DNA from: Rhizobium sp.
GTDB taxonomy: Bacteria > Pseudomonadota > Alphaproteobacteria > Rhizobiales > Rhizobiaceae
Assembly (NCBI GenBank): GCA_029865885.1
Contig: JARXAK010000231.1
Coordinates: forward strand, 1 to 64,000
Reading direction: 5' to 3'
Length of the DNA stretch: 64,000 bases
A model generated the notes under the pieces. That model worked only from the letters and a program-made list of their open reading frames with translations. It did not search any database and had not been told where the DNA came from. A program made the position numbers and the translations under genes. Of the stretch, positions 33,445 through 40,635 are shown in pieces (within the stretch, counting starts at the first letter, position 1; the number at the start of each line of letters is the position of its first letter).

Positions 33445-34278
33445 ATGTCCATGAATTCGAAAACCGTATTGACTGTCGCCAGCATGCTCTTGGGAGCATT
33501 GACACTGACGGCGCGCCCGGCTTCGGCGGAAAAACTGATCCTTGGCAACGAGGGCGTCTATCCTCCCTTCAGCATCGTTGCGTCCGACGGTTCGCTGACA
33601 GGGTTCGAGCCGGCGCTTGCACGCGAGATGTGCAAGCGAATGAATGTCGAGTGCGAATTTGTCGTCATGGATTTCAAGGCGCTCATTCCGTCGATCCTGC
33701 AAGGCAAGTTCAACGTCCTCGCAAGCCAGCTTTCACCGACCCCGGAGCGCCTGGAGAAGCTCACATACGCCATGCCGATCGTCTATAATCCGGCGACGTT
33801 CATTGTGCGCAAGGACAGCAATCTCACCTTCACCCCGGAAGGGCTTGCCGGCAAGTCGCTGAAGCTTGGCCTTCAGCGGGGCGCATCCTCTATCCCTTAC
33901 GTCGAAAAGAACTTCGCAGGCCTGTTCACGCCTGTCCTCTACGACAATCCCGACCAGATGCGCCTCGATCTGCTGGCCGGCCGCGTCGACCTGATCTTCG
34001 ATTCCAAGATCAATTGGACGCTCGAACTGATCAACAAGCCGGAAGGCAAGGACTACATGCTCGCCGGCGGCGATCACTGGCTCGGTGATCCCGCGATCCC
34101 CCCGAACGAGCGTGGCTACAGCTGGGCCGTGCGCAAGGGTGACGAGGCGATTGTCGAGCGCATGAACGTCGCCCTGAAATCGATCATCGAAGATTGCACC
34201 TACACCAAGTTGCGCAAGGAATATCTCGACATCACGATCCTGGCCGCCGAGGAGGCCTGTGCCGCCGCCTCCGAATAA
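33445..34278 (+). CDS. Polar amino-acid type ABC transporter, substrate-binding protein 1
   Basis: A 277-aa periplasmic protein. A signal peptide at residues 1-28 (SMLLGALTLTARPASA) is followed by the SBP-bac-3 fold: GNEGVYPPFSIV, GFEPALAREMCKRM, VMDFKALIPSILQGKFNVLAS. The sequence YPPFS and DFKALIPSL pattern are typical of the GlnH/HisJ group. Ligands are amino acids, opines or related small compounds; the neighbouring oxygenases point to a nitrogenous ring compound or ureide. A strong AGGGAG precedes the start. It is about 60% similar to the next gene product. Confidence 0.9.
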   Translation: MSMNSKTVLTVASMLLGALTLTARPASAEKLILGNEGVYPPFSIVASDGSLTGFEPALAREMCKRMNVECEFVVMDFKALIPSILQGKFNVLASQLSPTPERLEKLTYAMPIVYNPATFIVRKDSNLTFTPEGLAGKSLKLGLQRGASSIPYVEKNFAGLFTPVLYDNPDQMRLDLLAGRVDLIFDSKINWTLELINKPEGKDYMLAGGDHWLGDPAIPPNERGYSWAVRKGDEAIVERMNVALKSIIEDCTYTKLRKEYLDITILAAEEACAAASE

Positions 34279-34331
34279 GGCGGCCCAACAGGCTCTCACC
34301 TCACCTGTCCTCCTGTCTCCAACGAATGGGA

Positions 34332-35234
34332 ATGAAGTCCATGGGCATGCTCTCACGACAAGGCATCAGCAGGTTTTCTTTCTCGAACCGGGCCCAGACT
34401 GGGGGGCAGGGCAAATTTCCCCGCCTCGGGGTTCTCGTGCTCAGCCTGATGGCCATTCTTCTCGGCCATCTGCCGGCCACGGCTGAAACCCTCAAGCTCG
34501 GCAACGAAGGTGTCTATCCGCCCTTCAGCATGGTTGATGCCAATGGCACTCTGACAGGGATCGAGGCCGACCTTGCCCGCGAGATGTGCAAGCGGATGGA
34601 TGTCGAATGCGAAATCATCGTGATGGATTTCAAGGCGCTGATCCCGTCACTGCTGCAGGGCAAGTTCGACATCCTAGTTTCGCAGGTGACACCCACGGCC
34701 GAGCGCAAGGAGAAGATGCTGTTCAGCACCCGCATCGTCGCCAATCCGATGGTCTACGTCCTTCCTGCAAATGGTAATTACACACTTACCAAAGAAGGAC
34801 TTGCCGGCAAGGGTCTGAAGATGGGGCTGCAGCGTGGCGGCGCGCATATAAAGGTCGCGGAGGATATGTTCGGCGATGCCGTGGAATATGTCCTCTACGA
34901 CAATCCCGACCAAATCCATCTCGATATGGTGGCAGGGCGCATCAACATGTCCTTCGAGGCCAAGCTGAACGTCGTGGTCGACTTCCTCAGCAAGCCGGAA
35001 GGCAAGGCGTTTGAAATCGTCGGCGAGGACTACTGGATTGGCGAAGCCTCCGTCCCCGAGAACGAACGCGGCTTGTCCTGGGTGGCCCGAAAGGGAGAAG
35101 AGGCTCTGGTGGCCCGCATGGACACCGCGCTCAAGGCGATCATGGCAGACTGCACCTACACCGCCATCCGCAAGAAATACATGGATATCGCCATTCTCCC
35201 CGAGGACGAGGCCTGCGAAGGCAAGACCAACTGA
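34332..35234 (+). CDS. Polar amino-acid type ABC transporter, substrate-binding protein 2
   Basis: A second SBP-bac-3 protein of about 300 aa. Its N-terminus is longer than usual: residues 1-50 before the ATAETLKLGNEGVYPPFSM core, including a hydrophobic stretch (LGVLVLSLMAILLGHLPATA) acting as a signal or anchor. Start candidates are 34326, 34332, 34341 and 34347, with no clear ribosome-binding site; 34332 is used here. Two SBPs with one permease/ATPase set imply two ligands or two affinities. It follows SBP1 by 53 bp and precedes the permeases. Confidence 0.88.
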   Translation: MKSMGMLSRQGISRFSFSNRAQTGGQGKFPRLGVLVLSLMAILLGHLPATAETLKLGNEGVYPPFSMVDANGTLTGIEADLAREMCKRMDVECEIIVMDFKALIPSLLQGKFDILVSQVTPTAERKEKMLFSTRIVANPMVYVLPANGNYTLTKEGLAGKGLKMGLQRGGAHIKVAEDMFGDAVEYVLYDNPDQIHLDMVAGRINMSFEAKLNVVVDFLSKPEGKAFEIVGEDYWIGEASVPENERGLSWVARKGEEALVARMDTALKAIMADCTYTAIRKKYMDIAILPEDEACEGKTN

Positions 35235-35276
35235 ACACACCCTCTTTGCTGCTCTCACGGATGAAAGGGTTCCGGC

Positions 35277-35975
35277 ATGGAAATATCATCAGCGGAGTTT
35301 TGGGGATATGTGCGCCAGATTGGCGGTGGCGCGGTCGTCACAATGCAGCTCTTCGTGTCCGGCTTCGTCTTGGCGCTCCTCCTTGGAACGTTGATCGGAA
35401 TTGTCACGCTGTCACGAAACATCGTGATCCAGGCGATCTGGCGCGTTTATTCCTCCATCATTATGGGCGTGCCATCTCTGCTGGTCATCTTCCTGCTCTA
35501 TTACGGAGGAAGCGCGATCCTGACTGGTCTTTTCGGGATGTCGCGGTCGATCGATGTCACGCCTTTTGGCGCCGGCTTGACGGCGCTGACCATCGTCTAT
35601 GCGGCCTATGTCGCCGAACTGCTCCATGGCGCAGTCCGCAATCTCCCAAGGGGACAATTCGAGGCATGCGCAGCGCTTAATCTCAGTCCCTTCCGCGCCT
35701 GGCGACATGTGATCCTGCCGCAGGTGGCCCGTCTCGCATTTCCGGGGCTCGTGAACATCTGGCTGATCGTTCTCAAGGATACCCCATTGGTGTCTCTTGC
35801 GGGCCTGAACGACCTCGTTGCCAATGCGAAAATCGCGGCCGGTGCCACCAACGAGCCTTTCGTTTTCTTCATCGCAGCGTCGCTGTTTTTCATCGTCTTC
35901 AGCGCCCTGACCATGCCACTCGCCGCCCGTATCGAAGTTCGCTTCAACCGCGGCCTAGCCAGGGTGAACACATGA
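35277..35975 (+). CDS. Amino-acid type ABC transporter permease 1 (HisQ/GlnP-like)
   Basis: A 232-aa inner-membrane protein with five hydrophobic segments. The conserved cytoplasmic loop that docks the ATPase is EACAALNLSPFRAWRHVILPQVAR. The N-terminal VRQIGGGAVVTMQLFVSGF is typical of the family. It overlaps the second permease (ATGA at 35972), so the pair should be co-translated and form the translocation pore. Confidence 0.92.
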   Translation: MEISSAEFWGYVRQIGGGAVVTMQLFVSGFVLALLLGTLIGIVTLSRNIVIQAIWRVYSSIIMGVPSLLVIFLLYYGGSAILTGLFGMSRSIDVTPFGAGLTALTIVYAAYVAELLHGAVRNLPRGQFEACAALNLSPFRAWRHVILPQVARLAFPGLVNIWLIVLKDTPLVSLAGLNDLVANAKIAAGATNEPFVFFIAASLFFIVFSALTMPLAARIEVRFNRGLARVNT

Positions 35976-36787
35976 ACGCGCTCGTGATCGACTTCGAACT
36001 TGTGTGGGAGTCGTTGCCAGCCATGCTGAGCGGGCTGATGACGACGGTGCTGGTGACCATCATTGTCCTGGTTCTCGGCCTGATTTTCTGCATTCCGCTG
36101 ACGCTGGCGAGAATGTCGTCGAACCGGGCATTTGCCTTGCCGGCGGCTTTTTTCGTGATGTTCTTCCGCGGTGCGCCACTGCTGATACTTCTCTATCTTG
36201 TCTATTATGGCTTCGGTCAGATCGAGGCGCTGCGGGACGGGCCGCTTTGGTTCATCTTCGGAAGTGCATTCGCCTGCGCCGTGATCGGGCTGACGCTCAA
36301 TCACCTTGCCTTCATGGTCGACGTCGTGAGGGGCAGTCTTGAGGCGGTTCCCGCTGGTCTCTGCGAAGCTTCGAATTCGCTCGGGATCTCGCCGCGCGAC
36401 ACCTTCCGATATATCCAGCTGCCGCTGGCGATGCGGTATGGAATCAAGGCTTACCAGAACGAAGTCGTCATGCTGACCAAAGGCACGGCAGTCATCAGCG
36501 TGATCACCATCATCGACCTGACGGCGGTCGCCAATGAGGTTTTCGAGAGAACGTACGATCCGTTCACCCCGATGCTGACCGTCGCTGCCTTCTACTGGAT
36601 CTTGGTCAACACGATGCGGCTTGGCTTCCGTCGATTTGAAGCCCACCTCAACCGTCATCATGCGGCCGAAGATGCTCGCCGCAATCTGACCTCATCCAAG
36701 ACAACGGGATCCGCCATGTTTCGCCCACTCGGATGGCTGAAGTCCAGGCGCGCGATGCTCGCTGCCCACAAGGAGCATGCCATATGA
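35972..36787 (+). CDS. Amino-acid type ABC transporter permease 2 (HisM/GlnQ-partner type)
   Basis: A 271-aa permease with hydrophobic segments at about 15-40, 50-75, 85-110, 180-205 and a docking loop CEASNSLGISPRDTFRYIQLPLA. It has an unusual roughly 35-residue polar C-terminal tail after the last membrane helix. It starts inside the preceding stop (ATGA) and its stop overlaps the ATPase start at 36784, so the three genes are tightly coupled. Confidence 0.92.
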   Translation: MNALVIDFELVWESLPAMLSGLMTTVLVTIIVLVLGLIFCIPLTLARMSSNRAFALPAAFFVMFFRGAPLLILLYLVYYGFGQIEALRDGPLWFIFGSAFACAVIGLTLNHLAFMVDVVRGSLEAVPAGLCEASNSLGISPRDTFRYIQLPLAMRYGIKAYQNEVVMLTKGTAVISVITIIDLTAVANEVFERTYDPFTPMLTVAAFYWILVNTMRLGFRRFEAHLNRHHAAEDARRNLTSSKTTGSAMFRPLGWLKSRRAMLAAHKEHAI

Positions 36788-37560
36788 CAGCGGTAGAGCC
36801 GTCCTCGACAGGTCCTTCCCTGTCCTCATCCATCGCGGTTAGCATGAAGGGTGTCGAGAAATGGTATGGAACGTTTCGTGCCCTCAATGGGATCGATCTC
36901 GATGTGCGACGTGGCGAGAAGATCGTCGTATGCGGACCGTCTGGTTCCGGCAAATCAACGCTCATCCGCTGCATCAACCGCTTGGAGCCGCATGATGCGG
37001 GATCCATCGTTGTCAACGGCATAGAGCTTGACGGGTCACCGGCAACCACACAGGACGTGCGCATAGAAGTCGGTATGGTATTTCAGCAGTTCAATCTGTT
37101 TCCACATCTGACGATCCTGGAAAACTGTACGCTTGCGCCACGTCTGGCGCGCGGTGCGACCCCAGAAGCGGCAGAGCGGCTTGCTCGGCGATTTCTCGAA
37201 CGCGTGCAGATTGGTGACCAGGCCCATAAATATCCAAGCCAGCTCTCGGGTGGACAGCAACAGCGCGTGGCGATCGCCAGAGCCCTGTGCATGGAACCGC
37301 GAATCATGCTTTTTGACGAGCCGACATCGTCTTTGGACCCGGAAATGATCAAGGAGGTCCTGCAGGTCATGGAGGATCTGACCAATGACGGGCTGACCAT
37401 GATCTGCGTGACGCATGAGATGGGCTTTGCCCGCCGGGTCGCCAATCGATGCATCTTCATGGACAAAGGCGAAATCGTCGAAGAGGGACCGGCCGATAGC
37501 TTTTTCGAAGCCCCGCGAAGCGACAGGTTGAGGACCTTTTTGTCGCAGGTTTTGCATTGA
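36784..37560 (+). CDS. Amino-acid type ABC transporter ATP-binding protein
   Basis: The 258-aa ATPase has Walker A GPSGSGKST, Q-loop FQQFNLF, signature LSGGQQQRVAIARAL, Walker B IMLFDEPTSSLD and the H-loop THEMGFA, all intact. It powers the import system of the two upstream binding proteins. I use ATG 36784, whose start overlaps the permease stop; a longer in-frame start at 36733 lies inside the permease. The first 25 residues are Ser/Pro-rich and unconserved. Confidence 0.94.
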   Translation: MTAVEPSSTGPSLSSSIAVSMKGVEKWYGTFRALNGIDLDVRRGEKIVVCGPSGSGKSTLIRCINRLEPHDAGSIVVNGIELDGSPATTQDVRIEVGMVFQQFNLFPHLTILENCTLAPRLARGATPEAAERLARRFLERVQIGDQAHKYPSQLSGGQQQRVAIARALCMEPRIMLFDEPTSSLDPEMIKEVLQVMEDLTNDGLTMICVTHEMGFARRVANRCIFMDKGEIVEEGPADSFFEAPRSDRLRTFLSQVLH

Positions 37561-37703
37561 CGCAGCCCGGGGATTGCTGCGTTTGACTGCAGTCTCTGTC
37601 AAGGCGCGCTTGAGACATCTGAACCGCACCGGACACCGCGAGATCAGTTTGACATCAAGACGTTTACGCCACAGGACTGGGGCTGCCGAAAGACAGTTTG
37701 GAC

Positions 37704-38534
37704 ATGGATGGCAGAATGAGCAGTAATCAGTATTTCTCGCAGGTTGGCGGGCTTCCGGCGCAGACCCAGACCCTCTCCAGCAAGGCCGTCTTTACGACAG
37801 CCTATGCAGTGATCCCGAAGACGGTGATGAGCGACATCGTTACCAGCGTCTTGCCGCATTGGGACGAGACCAGGGCTTGGATCATCGCGCGACCATTGAG
37901 CGGCTTTGCCGAGACTTTCGCCCAGTACATTATGGAAGTGAAGCCCGGTGGCGGCAGCGTCAGGCCGGAGCCGGATTCTCGGGCGTCGGCGGCGATCTTC
38001 GTCGTCGAGGGCGAGGGCAAGATTACCTATGACAACCACGACCATCCGCTGCGGGCGGGTTCGTTCGCCTACCTGCCCCCCGGAGCGAAATGGGCCTTCA
38101 GCAACGAAAGTGCGGCGCCGATCCGGTTTCACTGGGTACGAAAGGCTTTCAATGTCGTGGATGGCTTGGAGCCGCCGCCAGCGATTTTTACCCATGAAGA
38201 CGACTGCGAAATGCACGCCATGCCCGATACCGAGGGCCGCTGGGCGACGACCCGGTTCATTGATCCGTCAGACGTGCGCTATGACATGCACCTCAACATA
38301 GTCACCTTCGAGCCGGGTGCTATCATTCCCTTCATGGAGACGCACATCATGGAGCACGGCCTGTATGTGCTGGAGGGCAAGGCGGTCTATCGCTTGAACG
38401 AGGACTGGGTGGAAGTTGAAGCCGGCGACTATATGTGGCTCCGCGCATACTGCCCCCAGGCCTGCTATGCCGGCGGCCCGGGACGCTTCCGCTACTTGCT
38501 CTACAAGGACGTCAATCGACACCCTCACTTGTGA
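37704..38534 (+). CDS. (S)-ureidoglycine aminohydrolase-like bicupin
   Basis: A 276-aa protein with two cupin domains. The C-terminal domain holds E212-T-H214-IM-E-H218-G and Q252, spaced exactly as the Mn2+ ligands of plant and bacterial (S)-ureidoglycine aminohydrolase (Glu, His, His, Gln at +0, +2, +6, +40), and the conserved tail YLLYKDVNRH. The enzyme releases ammonia from ureidoglycine, the product of allantoate hydrolysis. No allantoinase or allantoate amidohydrolase is seen nearby, so the intermediate here may arise from the oxygenase pathway, which is inference. The start could also be ATG 37716. Confidence 0.87.
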   Translation: MDGRMSSNQYFSQVGGLPAQTQTLSSKAVFTTAYAVIPKTVMSDIVTSVLPHWDETRAWIIARPLSGFAETFAQYIMEVKPGGGSVRPEPDSRASAAIFVVEGEGKITYDNHDHPLRAGSFAYLPPGAKWAFSNESAAPIRFHWVRKAFNVVDGLEPPPAIFTHEDDCEMHAMPDTEGRWATTRFIDPSDVRYDMHLNIVTFEPGAIIPFMETHIMEHGLYVLEGKAVYRLNEDWVEVEAGDYMWLRAYCPQACYAGGPGRFRYLLYKDVNRHPHL

Positions 38535-38766
38535 TGTGTGCCGAACATCCCAGGGTTCCGAGCGACGGCGCGCGCTTGTTCCAGACCTTCTTCGATCGCC
38601 CCAGCATGGCGGAATTTATCACAGGACGGGTTGCTCGAATGTCCGCTTTTGTCCTGAATGGGGCAACTGCGGACATCCTCTTTTCGCCGGACCTAAACTG
38701 GCCACTCAGGAGGGCTCTCGCTGCGGCGTGCATTCCGTTACCGGCGCGATTCCGCGATTGACCGCT
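38535..38766. other. Gap between the cupin gene and the tetR palindrome
   Basis: About 230 bp without a supported gene; short frames on both strands lack start signals and domains. No clear terminator for the catabolic operon was found. Confidence 0.35.
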
Positions 38767-38818
38767 GACGATTTTTGAATTACGACTGACGAAATTCAAA
38801 AATCGTCAGTCGTAATTC
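38767..38818. promoter_or_regulatory. Interleaved perfect palindromes, candidate TetR operator
   Basis: Two perfect inverted repeats overlap: GACGATTTTTGAATT (38767-38781) with AATTCAAAAATCGTC (38793-38807), and GAATTACGACTGACGA (38777-38792) with TCGTCAGTCGTAATTC (38803-38818). They end 3 bp before the tetR ATG and cover the place of its ribosome-binding site and probably its promoter. Binding there by the TetR product would shut off its own expression and probably the downstream pump genes. Confidence 0.75.
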
Positions 38819-38821
38819 ATC

Positions 38822-39424
38822 ATGGTCCAGAGCACTCAGCATTCGCCTGAAACCGCCGATATGGCGACCCGCATCCTTGAGGCTGCGGAGCTGCAGTTTC
38901 GCCATTATGGCTACAGCAAGACGACCGTCGCTGACGTGGCGAAGGAACTCGGCATGTCGCCGGCGAACATCTACCGGTTTTTCGGCTCCAAGAGCGAGCT
39001 GCTGGAGGGGGTCTGTGACCGGCTCTTGCAGCTGAGCCTGTCGCTTGCCCATTCTGTGGCCGCGCTTCCGATCAGCGCGGAGGAAAAGCTGCGTCGCTAT
39101 TCCATAACCCATTTCGAGTTCACGGTCGCAACCATGCTTGATGAGCGCAAGGTGCATGAAATGGTGGTGGTGGCGATCGAGCAGAGCTGGAGCGTCATCG
39201 ACAAGCACATCGACGAAATCCAGTCGATCCTGGCCGGCATCATTGCCGAGGGCATGGAGAACGGTGAGTTCGTCAAGGGTGACCCGGCCCATATAGCCCG
39301 CTGTTTCGGTGCGGCGACCTCGCCGCTTCATCATCCGCAGATGGTTGCCCAGTGCATCGGCAAGAACAACCGGGCGAGCCCCGAAGACCTGACAGAATTC
39401 GCCATCCGAGCCCTCAAAGTCTGA
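38822..39424 (+). CDS. TetR/AcrR-family repressor
   Basis: The 200-aa regulator has the TetR HTH at residues 15-60 (ATRILEAAELQFRHYGYSKTTVADVAKELGMSPANIYRFFGSKSEL). The C-terminal domain would bind the inducer of the pump. No ribosome-binding site precedes the ATG at 38822, so the message may be nearly leaderless or start at the later ATG 38861 (MATRIL). It lies 25 bp before the RND adaptor gene and reads the same way, so it probably autoregulates and controls the pump through the palindromes just upstream. Confidence 0.92.
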   Translation: MVQSTQHSPETADMATRILEAAELQFRHYGYSKTTVADVAKELGMSPANIYRFFGSKSELLEGVCDRLLQLSLSLAHSVAALPISAEEKLRRYSITHFEFTVATMLDERKVHEMVVVAIEQSWSVIDKHIDEIQSILAGIIAEGMENGEFVKGDPAHIARCFGAATSPLHHPQMVAQCIGKNNRASPEDLTEFAIRALKV

Positions 39425-39449
39425 GAACCCCCGCCGGGGAGGAACCGCC

Positions 39450-40601
39450 ATGTCCGCCAGTTTCCGTCTTTCGCTGATCGCCTTGCCTCTCTTTGCCGCA
39501 TTGGGTCTCGCCTCATGCAGCGAGAGCGGTGCCGAGGCTGTCGAGGAGCCGAGCCTTCGACCGGTCAAGGTCGTTGAGGTCGAGGCCCCTTCGACGGCAC
39601 GGGAGCTACGTTATTCCGGAACGGTGAAGGCCCGGAGTGAAGCCGCCGCCGGCTTCCGTGTGGCCGGCAAGATCATCGAGCGCCTCGTCGATATCGGCGA
39701 CCACGTCGTGCCGGGTGACGTGCTCGCCCGCCTTGATGTGACCGACTATCAGCTGCAGATGCGCAGCGCCGAAGCAAGCCTTGCGGCTGCCGAGCGCCAG
39801 CTGGAAACCGCAGACTTCGCCCTGAAGCGTGCCGATGCGCTCTTTCGCCAGCAGGTGACGACCAAGGCGCAGCTCGAACAGGCGCAGCTGAGCTACAATC
39901 AGGCGCTTGCCACGCGCGACAGCCAGCGCTCTTCGCTCGAACAGGCGCGAAACCAGGTCGCCTATGGCGAGCTGAAGGCCGACAAGCCCGGTATCGTGAC
40001 GGCCATCAGCGCCGATGCCGGCCAGGTGGTTGCGGCTGGCAGCCCCGTCGTGACCGTGGCTGCAGACGGCGAGAAGGAAGCCCTGATCGCCGTGCCCGAA
40101 AACGAGATCTTCGCCTTTGCCCCGGGCAAGGACGTTGAAGTCGGCTTCTGGTCGAAGGATGGCCTGGCCCTGAAGGGCACGGTCCGGGAAGTTGCCGGCA
40201 GCGCCGATGCCACCTCTCGCACCTTTGCGGTCCGCATTGCCCTGCCTGACAACCCGCAGATCCTGCTCGGCATGACGGCGCGGGTTACGGCGCTCGCGCC
40301 CTCGGACAAGAGCCTGTTCGAACTGCCTCTGTCCGCACTGGCCGAGGACGCAGCGAAGCAGCCGACGGTCTGGACGGTCGACCGCACTGCGGCCACCGTG
40401 CATGCGCGGCCCGTCACGATCGACAGCTTCTCCGATACCGGCGTTCAGGTATCCGCCGGCCTGAAGCCAGGCGATCTCGTGGTCGTGGCCGGCACGCAGT
40501 TCATGGCGGAAGACATGAAGGTTCGGCTTGCCGACGACGACCTGTCGCGCGCAGCCGAGGCGGATGCCGACACTGCCACGCCTGACGCCGCCACCCGTTG
40601 A
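39450..40601 (+). CDS. RND efflux pump periplasmic adaptor (lipoprotein)
   Basis: A 383-aa membrane-fusion protein. The lipoprotein signal peptide ends in LASC at residues 21-24. The lipoyl half-motif (FRVAGKIIERLVDIGDHVVPGDVLARLD), a coiled-coil hairpin (residues about 105-165, EASLAAAERQLE...SSLEQARNQV) and the second lipoyl half (KPGIVTAISADAGQVVAAGSPV) are in order. It links the inner-membrane pump to an outer-membrane channel, which is not encoded here. A strong GGGAGGA precedes the start. Confidence 0.94.
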   Translation: MSASFRLSLIALPLFAALGLASCSESGAEAVEEPSLRPVKVVEVEAPSTARELRYSGTVKARSEAAAGFRVAGKIIERLVDIGDHVVPGDVLARLDVTDYQLQMRSAEASLAAAERQLETADFALKRADALFRQQVTTKAQLEQAQLSYNQALATRDSQRSSLEQARNQVAYGELKADKPGIVTAISADAGQVVAAGSPVVTVAADGEKEALIAVPENEIFAFAPGKDVEVGFWSKDGLALKGTVREVAGSADATSRTFAVRIALPDNPQILLGMTARVTALAPSDKSLFELPLSALAEDAAKQPTVWTVDRTAATVHARPVTIDSFSDTGVQVSAGLKPGDLVVVAGTQFMAEDMKVRLADDDLSRAAEADADTATPDAATR

Positions 40602-40635
40602 GCCCAGCGACCCTTACCTTCGGGACATCCCCAAT

